Shown here: positions 1 through 10,712 of the stretch, one piece after another
Numbering within the stretch: the first letter of the stretch is position 1
Layout of the letters: every line of letters starts with the position of its first letter
Assembly: GCF_037893015.1 (NCBI RefSeq)
Contig: NC_133665.1
Coordinates: 21,985,207-22,049,206 of the forward strand
Reading direction: 5' to 3'
DNA: 64,000 bases
DNA from: Macrotis lagotis
Taxonomy: Eukaryota; Chordata; Mammalia; Peramelemorphia; Peramelidae
Translations under genes and position numbers: made by a program
Notes under the pieces: generated by a model
What the model saw: only the letters and a program-made list of their open reading frames with translations
Told to the model about the DNA's origin: nothing
Database searches by the model: none

Positions 1-470
1 GCCTTTTATTTGTTTCATATACCATCTAATTATTTAGTATAATGGTTGCCATAATGCTGGACTCTGGTGCCTCACTAAGGGAAAAAACAACTTCACGCAG
101 ACTGAAAACAGAAACAATACTGGACCTGTGATCTTATTGGTGGAAGAAATATCTTCTACTGATAGAAATGAGCATCTACTCTGCCTGGATCACTGAGAAC
201 TCAGTGACTTGCACAGGATTATTCAGCTTGTCAGGGGACTCTGAGATTAAATCCATACACTAAACTCGAAAAATGTTTCTCTCTTCTCCTCTCTCCCAAC
301 CTTTTCTTTTCTCTTGTTTTCCTTCTGTCTTTGTCTCTCTGTCTTTTTTTCCTCTGTGTGTGTGTGTATATGTATATACATATATATATAATGTATGTAT
401 GTATATATATATACATGATGCATCTATATATATAATTATATTGATGTTATTACATCATCTCTGCCACCTG
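1..470. other. Unassigned stretch with low-complexity block
   Basis: No gene or clear repeat family was recognised. Positions about 355-440 are a TG/TA-rich low-complexity block preceded by a pyrimidine-rich tract. The short reading frames across it are compositional and show no protein-like signature. Confidence 0.4.
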
Positions 471-474
471 ACTT

Positions 475-700
475 CAAGTTCCTGCTAAAATCCCACAAGA
501 AGCTTTTCATGATTCCCTTTAATGCTCGTGACTTTCCTCTGTGAATTATCTCTAATTTATCTTGTATATAGCTTGTTTGTACATAGTTGTTTGCATGATG
601 TCTCCCCCTACAAGATGGGGAATTCCTTAAAAACAAGGATTATCTATAACTTAGAATTTCTGACCCCTAATATCTATTCTTAAGCTCACTTTTAATTTTA
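475..700 (+). mobile_element. L2 LINE 3' fragment
   Basis: The segment follows the order of the marsupial L2 3' end: 'gctaaaatcccac', then 'ttatcttgtatatagcttg', 'tacatagttgtttgcatg' and 'gtctcccc'. It is diverged and 5'-truncated, with no coding left. The assignment rests on recognising this motif order. Confidence 0.65.
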
Positions 701-712
701 GATTGTTGTCAA

Positions 713-1680
713 AAGTCCTTTTCAGATGCAAATTATAATAATTATGAGGTATCACCTCACACCTATCAGATTGACTAAACTGACAAAAAAAGGGAATAAA
801 TCAACTCTGAAGAGGTTGTGGAAGGATTGAGACAATGCATTGTTGGTGGACTGGTGAACTGATCCAGCCATTCTGGAGAGCAATATGGAACTATGCTCAA
901 AAAGCAATAAAACTGTTCCTACCCTTTGACCCAGCAATATCAATTCTAGGTCTATCTCCAGGAAAAAAAATCATAAAAATTGGCGAAAGTCCCAGTGTTC
1001 CAAAATATTCTTGGTAGCTCTTCTTGTAGTAGCAAAGAATTGGAAATTTAGAGGATGCCCATCAATTGGGAATGGGTGAACAAGTTATGGTGTATTAATA
1101 TTATGGAATACTATTGTTCTATAAGAAACCATGAATGATAGGATTCTAGAGAAACATGGAATGAATTACAGGATCTGATACTGAGTGAAGGGAGCAGAAT
1201 CAAGAGAACAATGTACACATTAACAACAGCATTGCAAGTTGATCTACCTTGATGGAAGTAGCTCCTCTCAGCAGTTCAGAGAGCTAGGACAACCCTAGAA
1301 GACTGGTTATGGGTAATGTTATCCCCATCCAGAGGACGAAAAACAAAACAAAAAACCCAGATCCCTTCAGAATCTGAATGAACACTGCATTCACTTTTTT
1401 AAAATTTCTATTATGAATTTCTTTTCTATTTCATGGTTTTCTTTCTTTTCCTTAAATCGTAATTCCTCATACAGAAATTGAGTAATCTGTAAACATGTTA
1501 AGACAAATGTGTTTGTACAATATTCAACTGACTGCTTCTGAAGAGGGTGGGAAGGGAGGGTGGAAGGAAATTATGCAACTTAAAAATATGTTAAAAATAT
1601 GTGGATGAATGTTGAAAAAACTTTCATAACATGTATTTGGAAAAATAAAATAAAACATCAATTTAGTAAGTCCTTTTCAG
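713..1680 (+). mobile_element. 5'-truncated L1 3' end with TSD
   Basis: The body (726-1667) holds the end of L1 ORF2 (residues resembling 'LIQPFWRAIWNYAQ' near 850-900, then 'AKNWK'), the 3'UTR and an A-rich tail ('ataaaataaaac' near 1645-1656). A 13-bp direct repeat 'aagtccttttcag' flanks it at 713-725 and 1668-1680. About 11 non-A bases lie between the tail and the right repeat. The ORF2 remnant is short and broken, so this is a dead copy. Confidence 0.85.
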
Positions 1681-1682
1681 GG

Positions 1683-1718
1683 CTGTGTGTGTGAGTGTGT
1701 ATGTGTGTATGTGTGTAG
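1683..1718. repeat. (TG)n microsatellite
   Basis: Imperfect TG/TGTA run directly after the right target-site repeat of the L1 fragment. Confidence 0.8.
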
Positions 1719-1739
1719 AAAGATCTTGTCAGTGGTTAA

Positions 1740-1950
1740 ATATATGGCCAATGTTAGGAGCTGTATGGTTCAATGGAAAGATCCTTGGATTAGAAGTTAG
1801 AGAACCTTGGCTCATATCCAGACACCATCTGTGTGACTTTGGAAAAGTTACTAAACCTTTCAGGGCTTCAGTTTCCTCAACTGTATACAGGATAGGGGTA
1901 GACTTAATGATTTCTGAGGTCCCTTCTACATCTATGATACTATAAACCTT
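1740..1950 (+). mobile_element. MIR-type CORE-SINE
   Basis: The order is MIR-like: 'ggttcaatggaaagatccttgg', 'ctgtgtgactttggaaaag', 'ttcagtttcctcaactgta', then 'aggtcccttctacatctatg'. It is an ancient, diverged copy with no visible target-site repeat. Confidence 0.65.
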
Positions 1951-2489
1951 TGATACTCTTTAACCAAGGCATCTGGAAGCCATAAATTACAGGATCATAG
2001 ATTCAAGTCTAAAAGGGACCTCAGCCAAACCCCTCAATTTTTCATGTGAACTTTGACTCGAACTTTGGACTTCAACTCTCCCAATTTTGCCATGTTGCTA
2101 ATAAAGTAGGGAACATATACACATCGATGAAATCATGGATCTCCCTAAGTAATTAATTTCCCTTGACACTCTTGACCACTTACTCTTCCATATGTATATT
2201 TTGTTAGCAATTTCTCTATTTCCTCAAAGTCTCCAGAGAGGCAGATGTCACAGAAGGGTCATGAAGATTTGATTCAAGCTCCAGTTGTAGCCCATATTGT
2301 CAATGTAATCACTGACAAATCACTTAGACTTTCAGTGGCCTTGGCAACTTGCTGATACAAAAATTTACAGAGAAATTGCTGACCTATATCAATGGAAGTT
2401 TTTTCAAAACTACAGTTTTCCCTCACAGAGACAAATACAGGGCTAGAACCCATCCCTTACACTCATTCTCTCCTCCTCTCCAAGAAAAT

Positions 2490-2692
2490 AATCATAGCTC
2501 ACAGATTTAGAAGAGACTCTAGAGGTCATCAAATCTAATCTCCCTTGCTTTATAGATGAAGAAACTGAGACCAAGAGAGGTTAAGTATCTTCCTCAGGTT
2601 CACACCTCTAGTAAGTGTCTAAGTCAGGATGTGAACTCAAGTTGGCCTGACTCAAGTCTAACATTCAATTCATTTTTCCACCTAGCACTTTG
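2490..2692 (-). mobile_element. MIR-type SINE, antisense
   Basis: The plus strand reads as the reverse complement of a MIR-type SINE: 'tagatgaagaaactgagac', 'aggttaagtatcttcc', 'cacctctagtaagtgtct', 'gatgtgaactcaagttgg' and 'ccacctagc'. The stretch between the previous repeat and this one (about 1,950-2,490) holds nothing I can name except weak MIR-like words near 1,990-2,040. Confidence 0.65.
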
Positions 2693-2784
2693 ATATTGAA
2701 TTTGTTTTGTTATTTTGATTGATATTGCACTAAATCTATTAATAAATTTGGAATTGTTTAATAATTACTGTTGCTTATATAATT

Positions 2785-3012
2785 CTTTACAATTTATAAA
2801 TGTCTCACATATATTATCTCATTTGATCCTCAATAGCAACATGGTGAGGTAATTACTATAGATATTATTATCCCTTTTCTGCAAGTGAGGAAACTGAGGC
2901 TAAAAGTTTAAATTACTTCCCTATGGCTATGTAGCTAATAAGTTTTAGAAACAGGATTCAAACCCAGATCTCTCCTGATTTTAAGACTAGCACTCTTTCC
3001 CTTTCAACATAC
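2785..3012 (-). mobile_element. MIR-type SINE, antisense (first of two)
   Basis: Antisense MIR-type copy with 'ttctttacaatttataaatg', 'tatctcatttgatcctcaa', 'gaggaaactgaggct' and 'ggattcaaacccagatctct'. A second copy of the same type and orientation starts 50 bp downstream, beyond an AT microsatellite. Confidence 0.65.

Positions 3013-3014
<2 letters not shown>

Positions 3015-3061
<47 letters not shown>
3015..3061. repeat. (TA)n microsatellite
   Basis: About 23 uninterrupted AT dinucleotides lie exactly between two antisense MIR-type SINEs. Confidence 0.95.
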
Positions 3062-3066
<5 letters not shown>

Positions 3067-3290
3067 GCTTTAAGATTTGCAAAGCACTTTACAAATATTG
3101 TTTCATTTTATTTTTACAATAAGCTTAGGAAGTATGTGCTATTATTAAACTCATTTTACAAATAGGGAAATGGAGATAGACAAATTAATTGATTTATCCA
3201 GGGTTATACAACTGGTAAGTATCTAAGGTCAAATTAGAACTCAGATCTTCCTGAGTCTAGGTCTAATGCTCTCTACTGCATCATATGTTT
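3062..3290 (-). mobile_element. MIR-type SINE, antisense (second of two)
   Basis: It has the same layout as the copy at 2,785-3,012: 'atttgcaaagcactttacaa', 'tgtgctattatta', 'cattttacaaataggg', then a decayed tRNA-like end near 'gatcttcctgagtctagg'. Confidence 0.65.
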
Positions 3291-4855
3291 GAATAGGCAG
3301 CTCATTAACTTACTTCATTAATACATTTATACTTGACAGAAGGTAGCCAGTCCAGGTCCTGATAGGATAGGATAGGATAGAGGGGTTAGGTTAATTGCAA
3401 TTTCAATCATTCCAGGTTGCCTGAGAAAGCCCTGTTCTTTAAAATAATTCTATTATTGTATAAAAACCTATTATAAATAGTAGGAACAACAGGCGGCAGA
3501 GGGGAACATTGGCAAATGTAGACTGACCCACTGTGAATGTTACAAGTCAAGCAGAATATTTGCAGACCTAAGGAGTTTCCACAGTAATTCCCATGGGTAG
3601 GTTTTGTTGAATCTTTCTACTTCAAAGTGGGGCAACATTCCAGCAAGTTACAGACTTCAGTCGGATTTTTTTTTTAAGCTGGTAAGCTAGAGTAATTCTT
3701 TCAAGATAATAGGTGGAGTTACTGTTTGCAAGCATTTGGTTTGGACATTACCAACTGGACCAGTGTTAATATAGGTAGAGCACCACAGTTGTGTAACTAC
3801 TATTAAATAAAGTCCCTGCAATATTTATTCATTACTCCACCCATAGCTGGAATTATAAAGCTGATGCAAGCTTGCTAGAAATTTAAACCACTAGATGATT
3901 AACTCTAGTACTATGGGAGGAAATGATAGGATTAGCTGAGGATAAGCTATTATTAGGTCAGTCAATATTTGTTAATTGCTGGACAAAATGTTTCATACAT
4001 TTTGCCTCTCCTCTCCAACTCTCTTTCTTTCAGTCTTTGTTTCTGTCTCTGTCCTCCTTTTTCCTCCCAACTTCCAGTCTGTATTTCTCTCCTTTTGACC
4101 ACGCAGTTTGGAAACAAATATAGAAGGGTACAGTCTCAAAGATAGCTGTGTGAATCTATTTCAGAAATACTGCATATGGCTTACTTCAGGACTGCTCCCA
4201 TCCATATGTATCTATCAGTCAGCAGTGCCCTAAAGGAAAATCACAGGATTGTAAGACCTCAGAGTCTAATGAGAAGCCTACACTATACTACACTCAACTC
4301 AAAAAAAACCATGTGCAGTGAGGGAGACACATTAAACTATATAATTATGACATTCTCAGTCATGTATCATGTCAGACATTTACAATGTTCTCTCCCAATT
4401 TATTTCACATCTCCCCCATTCTTTTTTCATTTTACCTTCTCTTATTTTTACTTGCCCTCCCTCTCCCTAAATGATTGATGAGGGAAGTTAAGAAGCCCTA
4501 CCACAAAAGAAAATAGTTATCTTTTCACTTCGACCTAGAATCAGGGTCATAGCCAAAACAACTGGAATGGGGTGTTCTAATCTTCCCCTCATTTAGAGGG
4601 ATAGGTCATAGATGATATTAAAATGACCCAAATTAAAGTATTAATATTCATAATTTGATTCTATCTTCTTGGAAGGATATAATCTTAGTGACAAAGCAAA
4701 AAATACCATGCAGCTATAAACATTCAGGAAAATGAAATCAATTCTTAATTGTACAAATTGGTGTCTTCAAACCACTGAGTTTTTGTTTATCTGGTATAGA
4801 TTCATAAGACAATAGCACTAGAAGGGACTAAAAGAAACTGAAGTCTGAAGAAAGG
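3291..4855. other. Unassigned, mostly unique-looking sequence
   Basis: I recognise no gene or named repeat. A small (GATAG)n run sits at about 3,361-3,381. The reading frames at 3,923-4,123 and 4,176-4,478 have hydrophobic, pyrimidine-driven composition and no domain I can identify, so I treat them as chance frames. Confidence 0.4.
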
Positions 4856-4892
4856 AAATGACACAATTCAATTAAATTCAATTATAATATAT

Positions 4893-5103
4893 TAAATACC
4901 TGATGGGTGCAGTGAATAAAGTATTGAATTCATTTCCTAAACTCAAATCTGACCTCAGACACCTATCTGTGTGATCCTGGAAAAGTTACTTAACCCAACT
5001 GTAAAAACCTTAAAATGTGAAGGAAATGACAAACTACTCTAGTATCTTTGCCAAGAAAACCCCAAATGGGGACACAAAGAGTTAAGTACAACTGAAAAAC
5101 AAC
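4893..5103 (+). mobile_element. SINE with BovB/RTE-type tail, inside L2
   Basis: The head is tRNA-like ('gtgcagtgaataaagtattg', 'tctgacctcagacac', 'gtgtgatcctggaaaagtta'). The tail ends 'ccccaaatggggacacaaag', then 'gttaagtacaactgaaaaac', matching the 3' end typical of BovB/RTE LINEs. It splits an antisense L2 relic ('attaaatacc' before, 'gtgccaggtactgtgctaag' after). Confidence 0.75.
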
Positions 5104-5220
5104 TGAAGGTGTGCCAGGTACTGTGCTAAGCACAGTGAAAAGAAAAAAGAAAAATAATAAACCTTGCCCCCAAAGAATTTGCATTCTATGGAAGAGTTTA
5201 TGAAAACAATATACTCACAG
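5104..5220 (-). mobile_element. L2 3' fragment, antisense
   Basis: The words 'gtgccaggtactgtgctaag' and 'ccaaagaatttgcattct' belong to the antisense L2 3' end. The other half lies just left of the SINE at 4,893. Confidence 0.55.
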
Positions 5221-5984
5221 AAAATAAAATACAAAATATGTAAAAATTAATGACTAGAAGGAAAAACTATTTAATGTAAAGGATAGTTTGTTAACAATAA
5301 GGTGGGATTCCAAACTGGCACAATGGAAGGGCATATTAAGATAGAGATATATAATGGATGAATTTCCTTTGGATAGGCAAGAAGGAGAGAAGAGCCACCC
5401 AAAGTTGAAATAAACTACTACTCTGGTTCCATTCGTAATCTCAGGGATCCATTGTCATGTCCTTCATAGCAGCAGTGATAATGTTGGGTCCAGCTATGTA
5501 GAGAAGAATGAGACATGTTTGAGGGACATACCTTGAATCAACAGGCAGGTCAGTTCTGCCCTGTCCCTCGCTGACCCTGGTGCTGGATAGGTTATCTCCA
5601 GGTTACTGATCCAAAGAGCAGAGATCCATTTCCAGGGCATCTGACTTAAAATTATGCTTTTTCCATTATGCCACACTCTCTCCTTATTGCAGAATATTTA
5701 TTTGATCATCAGTACTAACATTACTAAAAACTAGTTTTGCTCATTTGACCCAGAATACTTGTAGTGCAACCAGAGTGATATTGGACCATAATTAATCTAC
5801 TCTCTTCTAGTCACAATCAATCCAATTCAAAATCATTTGAATTAGAGCATTTTTAACATGTGGTGCTGAGGGCAATATGATAAGGTACATGTTAATTCAT
5901 AAGACTTGCATTATGGCCCTTTCAAATCCTAATGCACGGTTTCCCTACCTGAAAATAATATACTTTTTAATTGTCCAAAGGCTA
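5221..5984. other. Unassigned stretch
   Basis: No feature recognised. A weak MIR-like antisense trace may lie near 5,620-5,690 ('ccattatgccacactc'), too decayed to call. Confidence 0.3.
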
Positions 5985-6120
5985 TGGTTCTCAAAGCACT
6001 TTTACTGTCGTTATTTCCTCTGATCCTTGTGGGACCAGCATTTTCTCTGTTTTACAGAGAAAAAAACTGAGACTCTGATAAGGAAAGTAACTTGCCTATT
6101 TTCAAACAATTTGTTATTGG
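5985..6120 (-). mobile_element. MIR relic, antisense
   Basis: Antisense MIR words 'gttttacagagaaaaaaactg' and 'aagtaacttgcctattttc' are visible. It is short and diverged. Confidence 0.5.
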
Positions 6121-6164
6121 CTGAGACTAAACTTACTTTCCCCTTTGCCATGCTACCTTATTAA

Positions 6165-6372
6165 AAAAAGTTTTACTTATTATTTTTCCTCAATTACATA
6201 TAAAAAATAAATTTTAACATTTAATTTTAACACTTTGAATTCCAAATTCTCTCCCTTTTTCCTCTCCCCATCCTATACCCTCCATTCCCCTATTGAAAAG
6301 GCAATCAATTCAACACAGGTTATACATGTGTATTTATTCAAAACATTGCCATAATAGTCATGTTATGAATAT
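6165..6372 (-). mobile_element. Old L1 3'UTR fragment, antisense
   Basis: The segment begins with a T-rich start ('agttttacttattattttt', an antisense A-tail) and continues with 'cctcaattacatataaaaa', 'gaattccaaattctctccc' and 'aaaacattgccataatagtc', which recur in marsupial L1 3'UTRs. A related antisense fragment occurs at 34,726-35,509. Confidence 0.6.
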
Positions 6373-6865
6373 GCTGCCTCTTTTGACACTTAGTGCATGG
6401 TTTCTTAACTGTAATTGGTATCCTACCTTGGGTCTTGATCCAAGAAAAAAGTACCACTTAAAAATCTTGCTAGTAAATATCCTCCTGAGTCCCACCTGAA
6501 CTTTCTAATTAATTTGTAGAGCAATTAGAGATGTTCACTGGACTGAAGTCATTACACAGGCTTGCTACATGAAAAAGAGATACCTAGGGCAGCTAATCAG
6601 GCTAGAGATAATTATAATTTTGCTCAGGACAAAGATAGTAAGGAAAATGAAAATATCCTTCAAGAATAACTCCCCTTTGGTGCTTACAGCTCAGAATATC
6701 TACATCTTTTTCATTTATGTATATCTATTTCAATAACTATATCTATACATATATATATATATCATCTCTATATATGGATGTATAAAGATATACCTAGTTC
6801 AGACTGAAATGAACATAGGATTCAGACTGTTACTAGGCAGAATGATGATCATAGTGATATGTTAT
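6373..6865. other. Unassigned stretch with AT microsatellite
   Basis: No gene recognised. An imperfect TA-rich microsatellite lies at about 6,745-6,790. Confidence 0.4.
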
Positions 6866-7335
6866 CATTAACAATTTAACACACATTCATTAAATGCCTG
6901 CTGTGTTTGAGGTTAGGACTGTGGATAGATAGACTCAGCACAGACCATTCTCTGAAGAAGTTTATTATAATAGAAGGAAAGAGCTATGCCCAAATGCCCA
7001 TGATACAAAGGAGAGTGACAAATACAAAGAAGTCAGGGCAATTCATTTCAATTCAACAAGACTTTCCAACCATTATGTGCCACGGTTTGTGAATGGAAGA
7101 CAAAAATAAAGCAGTACCTACCTTCAAGGAGCTTATGTGATAGTAGGGTATACCTGGGAGCAAATAACATTCAAAGTAACTTGAGGAGGAAAAAGTACTC
7201 ATAATTGGTAGAGATGGACATGAGGAGCCAGGGACTTCCAGGTAGGAAACGGCAAGCCCTCAAGATGACCCTTGAAAAAGTTGTGAAATGTGAGAAGGAG
7301 GGTATTCTGGGTATTCAGGGTGGGAAGGGACAGCT
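6866..7335 (-). mobile_element. L2 3' region, antisense, diverged
   Basis: Antisense L2 words occur twice: near 6,885 ('acattcattaaatgcctgct') and near 7,070-7,320 ('accattatgtgcca', 'ttcaaggagcttatgtgata', 'tattctgggtattcagggt'). This suggests one broken copy or two overlapping copies. Confidence 0.5.
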
Positions 7336-8085
7336 TTAGCAGACATTAAAAGGTAAAAGAACACTGAATGAAAGGAATAGTAAATAGGCTAGGGGAATGA
7401 TTCAGACTGTGAAGGTCTTTAAATTGGGGACTGATAGATTTGGTTTTCTGTTTTTTTGTTTTGTTTTTTTAATCACAAAACTACTCAGGAATCCTAGTCA
7501 AAGTGCTATAAGAAATCTTAGGAGGGGTACTGTTCAAAAAGAATACAAAATGGAAATTACCCAAGTTGAACCTGAAAAGAAAGGAAAGATTTTAATAGAT
7601 GAAAACAAATGGAGGAGAAATCCGTTCCAAGTATGGTGTCAGCCCAAGCTCAGGAACAAATAAGAAATAAAATAAGACAGGGCAGGATAAAAATATGTCC
7701 AATTGATCTGCAACATTGAATCTGTTTTCCCTAAGGAATGTTCCCAAGTCCTGAAGTAGCACAGAGAGAACCAGGGAACTTTGGGTGGTGTTGGGTAGTA
7801 TGAGTGTATAGGTGGGTATGGTTAGAAAAGGGTTTCCCCTTTTCGTTATAGATAGTAATTAATTTCTGAAATTAATTTCTGAAATTACTGTTTCTGAAAT
7901 CTCTGTGATGTAGAACCTTGACTATCAAATGAATTTAATAATCGCAACCTTCTCTGACTATGAGCATAGACAGGAAAAGTTAATATCTTTTGACAGAACC
8001 AAGTTAAAAACACTTGAGAGAGTTTACATATTCAGAAAAACAATATAAATGGACCCATACTGACTTTTTTGACCCTGGACAAGTG
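7336..8085. other. Unassigned stretch
   Basis: No recognisable gene or repeat. A reading frame at 7,397-7,663 (88 codons) has no domain I can name and lies among relics, so it is not called as a gene. Confidence 0.3.
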
Positions 8086-8099
8086 ACCCAACCTCTTGG

Positions 8100-8480
8100 T
8101 GTTTTTTCTGTTGTTCAGTCATTTCAGACTTTTCATGAGCCCATTTGGAGTTTTCTTGACAAAGATACTGGAGTGGTTTGCCATTTGTTTTTCCAGTTCA
8201 TTTTTTTTTATTAGGTTTTTTTTTACTTGCAAGGCAAACAGGGTTAAGTGGCTTGCCCAAGGCCACACAGCTAGTTAATTATTAAGTGTCTGAGACCGGA
8301 TTTGAACCCAGGTACTCCTGACTCCAGGGCCGGTGCTTTATCCACTACACCACCTAGCCGCCCCTTTTCCAGTTCATTATACAGATGAGGAAACTGAGGC
8401 AAACAGGGTTAAGTGACTTGTCTAGGGTCACATAGCTAATGAGTGTCTGAGACCAGACACTGGTGCTCTATCCATTGTGC
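8100..8480 (-). mobile_element. BovB-tailed SINE, antisense, split by a WSINE
   Basis: Antisense SINE: 'gttgttcagtcatttcagac' and 'tttggagttttcttgacaaa' are the BovB-like tail, 'gatgaggaaactgaggcaaa' the body and 'gtgctctatccattgtgcag' the tRNA-like head. It is interrupted at 8,203-8,364 by a younger SINE that duplicated 14 bp of it. Confidence 0.8.
8203..8364 (-). mobile_element. WSINE1-like SINE, antisense
   Basis: Antisense copy: T-rich start, 'cttgcaaggcaaacaggg', 'cttgcccaaggccacacagc', 'ccagggccggtgctttatcc' and 'cacctagccgcccc'. An exact 14-bp repeat 'ttttccagttcatt' flanks it at 8,189-8,202 and 8,365-8,378. The A and B boxes of the tRNA-like promoter lie at its right end on the minus strand. 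Confidence 0.9.
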
Positions 8481-8708
8481 AGTTGCTAAGAAGATGCCAA
8501 TTTACATTGTTTGGGAGTTTCTTTATCCATCCAAGTTCCTTATATCATGAAATCTCAAGTCCAGTCCCAGAACTAGTGATTGTCCCTTCCTTTTCTCCTT
8601 CCTCAAAAACCAAACAAAACACAAATAAACAAAAACCTCCACTAGCAATGTAGAATGTTTGCTTTTAAATTTTACAGGAAAGTTTCAAAATCACCAGAGC
8701 TAGTACAG
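8481..8708. other. Unassigned stretch
   Basis: Nothing recognisable between the split SINE and the next MIR copy. Confidence 0.3.
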
Positions 8709-8880
8709 TTCTATACAGCTAAAAAAAGGATTATACTTAAGAGTTAGAGGACCTGAGCTCAAACCTCCAGCTTTATCTTGTATAACTATGGGGAAGTTAT
8801 TTCACCTCTGAAGCTTGTTTTCCTCATCTGTAAAATGAAGAGTAGAGAGATGGTAGATGAAGTCTCCTTACACATAAGCT
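8709..8880 (+). mobile_element. MIR-type SINE
   Basis: The order is 'agttagaggacctgagctca', 'tggggaagttatttcacctc', then 'ttttcctcatctgtaaaatg', typical of MIR. It is diverged. Confidence 0.65.
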
Positions 8881-8984
8881 TCCTAAGCTTAACTTGTCAG
8901 AAACTCAAAATTCCCTTTGGTGACTACAATTGTCAAACTAATTGAAAAGGGGACAGTAATCCTATTTACCAATTCTAGCCCTTT

Positions 8985-9150
8985 CTGGTCAATAAATGGT
9001 TTTGTGAAAGGCAGACACTGTGTTAAGGGATGGGAAAGGGGATGGGAACAGTGTTGTAGAGGGGAAGATACAAAGATAAATAAAGCACAATCCCCATCCT
9101 CAAGAGATATCAGGAAAATCATTGAGAAGTCAGAATCCTTATCTATCATG
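8985..9150 (-). mobile_element. L2 3' fragment, antisense
   Basis: 'cagacactgtgttaaggg' followed by 'gatacaaagataaataaag' and 'ccccatcctcaagagat' is the antisense L2 signature of a counter phrase, then an item list. Confidence 0.5.
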
Positions 9151-9239
9151 ACACAAGACAGGGCTATGCTTAGCAGTCAGTGACCCAACATTTATGAAGT
9201 ACCTACTATATGGCAGGTACTGTGCTATGCAATGGTGAC

Positions 9240-9240
9240 T

Positions 9241-9330
<90 letters not shown>
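9240..9330. repeat. (AAAG)n microsatellite
   Basis: About 22 near-perfect GAAA/AAAG units lie inside the L2 relic. The reverse strand reads as poly-(Phe-Leu-Ser) in one frame, which is an artefact of the repeat. Confidence 0.98.
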
Positions 9331-9437
9331 TAAAAACACAGTCCTGGCTCTCAAGGATCTTAGTCTAATGGATAATAAAGATATAATAGATAGATACATG
9401 TGAAAATAGATGCATGCAAGCAATTACATGTAAATTG

Positions 9438-9508
9438 TGTATATATATATATATATATACATACACACACACATATATATACATTTATATATATATACAT
9501 ATATATAT

Positions 9509-9545
<37 letters not shown>

Positions 9546-9547
9546 TA
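9438..9547. repeat. Compound (TA)n/(CA)n microsatellite
   Basis: TA runs are interrupted by short CA and TACA blocks, inside the same L2 relic. Confidence 0.95.
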
Positions 9548-9800
9548 AGATAAATTGAAGACTTCTTTCAGATACTATTAGCTGAAACTTAAGAAGACCA
9601 CTGTAGAAACCAGGAGGTGGAGAGTTTCAGGCTACTGCAAATGTCCAGATTTGGGAAATAGAGTGTCTGAGGAACAGCAAGGAAACCAGTGATATTGGGT
9701 TAAAGAATATATGGAGGTGTATAAGGTGTAAGAAGACTGGAAAGGTACAAAAGGGCCAAGTTATAGAAGGCTTTAAAAGCCCAACAGATGTTTTTATAAC

Positions 9801-10250
9801 CAGCCACAATACTATATGTATTTTTCCCATTTTTACAAATGATAAAAATGAGGGTGAGATTAAATAATTTGGTCATGAAACCAGTAAATAGTGGGACAGG
9901 ACTGGAAAGTACATCTTTTAATCTTAAGTACAGTGTTCTTCCCGTGATGCACTGTTTCTAAAAGCTAATATGACTACCTCAGAATGGCAAAGGATAAATA
10001 TTAAGAGTAATCTAAGAAGGATGTTTGTGTTTCAGGAGCTTTAATACGTTATTTTCTAAATAAATCTTGGGCGATGTTGGTAATTGCTCTAAGGTTAGAT
10101 CAATTATATATGTGAAATCATGTATAATATATTTCAATATTAGCAAGAAAAATAGAATGAAAAAATTATGCTTCAATCTACATTCAGACTCTATCATTTA
10201 TTTCTCTGGAGGTGCTCTGGAGGCATTATTCATCCTAAATGTTTTAGAAT
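9801..10250. other. MIR-like relic, then unassigned
   Basis: About 9,815-9,960 resembles an antisense MIR ('cccatttttacaaatgataa', 'aataatttggtcatgaaacc'). The rest (9,961-10,250) shows nothing I recognise. Confidence 0.35.
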
Positions 10251-10260
10251 TGTCTTAGAT

Positions 10261-10401
10261 CAGGGCTGTCCAAAATGCGTCCCCTGTGGGTTTATTAAAT
10301 ACTTTAGTAAACAAAGGGAAGCTCTCACTAAAATGGAAAATCAAAATAAAATGTCCATTGTTTCAATGAAAAACTTTTAAAGGTAAAGTTGGACAATCCT
10401 G
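10261..10401. mobile_element. hAT-type MITE, 141 bp
   Basis: The ends form an imperfect terminal inverted repeat: left 'cagggctgtccaaa', right 'ttggacaatcctg' (reverse complement 'caggattgtccaa'). The left end continues 'atgcgtcccctgtggg', as in hAT-family non-autonomous elements. A direct repeat borders it: 'gtcttagat' at 10,252-10,260 and 'gtcttggat' at 10,402-10,410 (8 of 9 match). hAT elements normally duplicate 8 bp, so one of the nine may be chance. There is no coding capacity. Confidence 0.75.
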
Positions 10402-10430
10402 GTCTTGGATTATTTCATTGCTAAAAAGAT

Positions 10431-10712
10431 GGCACTATAGGTAGAGAGTTGACTCTAAAGTCAGGAGGACTTGAGTCCAAACCCAGAAACTTACTAGCTT
10501 TGTGACCTTGGGCAAGTCACTTAATCCTGATTGCCTAGCATCCTGGACCATCTCCAAGTCATTCTGATTCATATTTGGCCACTGGACCCAGATAACCCTG
10601 GAGGAGAAAGTGAGACCCGTGACTTAGCACAGCAACCCCTCACTCAAATCCAATCCATGTACTTCTCAGGGCATCATTTCCATGATGTCATGATCTTCTT
10701 CAAAAATGAAGG
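10431..10712 (+). mobile_element. SINE with RTE-type tail
   Basis: The tRNA-like head reads 'aggtagagagttgactctaa', 'gtgaccttgggcaagtcact'. The middle is 'ctggacccagataaccctgg' and the end is 'catgatgtcatgatcttctt' then 'aaaaatgaagga'. This tail recurs at the ends of the RTE-like LINEs at 34,000-34,058 and 57,310-57,370, so that LINE probably moved it. A second copy lies at 41,554-41,861. Confidence 0.8.

Larger units (their letters stand above)
9178..9800 (-). mobile_element. L2 3' region, antisense, expanded by microsatellites
   Basis: 'acatttatgaagtacctact' and 'ggcaggtactgtgctatgc' start the antisense L2 end. After two microsatellites it continues with 'gagtgtctgaggaacagcaa', 'gtgtaagaagactggaaagg' and 'caagttatagaaggctttaa', all in L2 order. 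The two inserts are local expansions inside the element. Confidence 0.7.

Noticed and set aside
9139-9423. Antisense frame with long Ser-Phe-Leu repeats
   Set aside because: It is a translation of the (AAAG)n microsatellite, not a protein.
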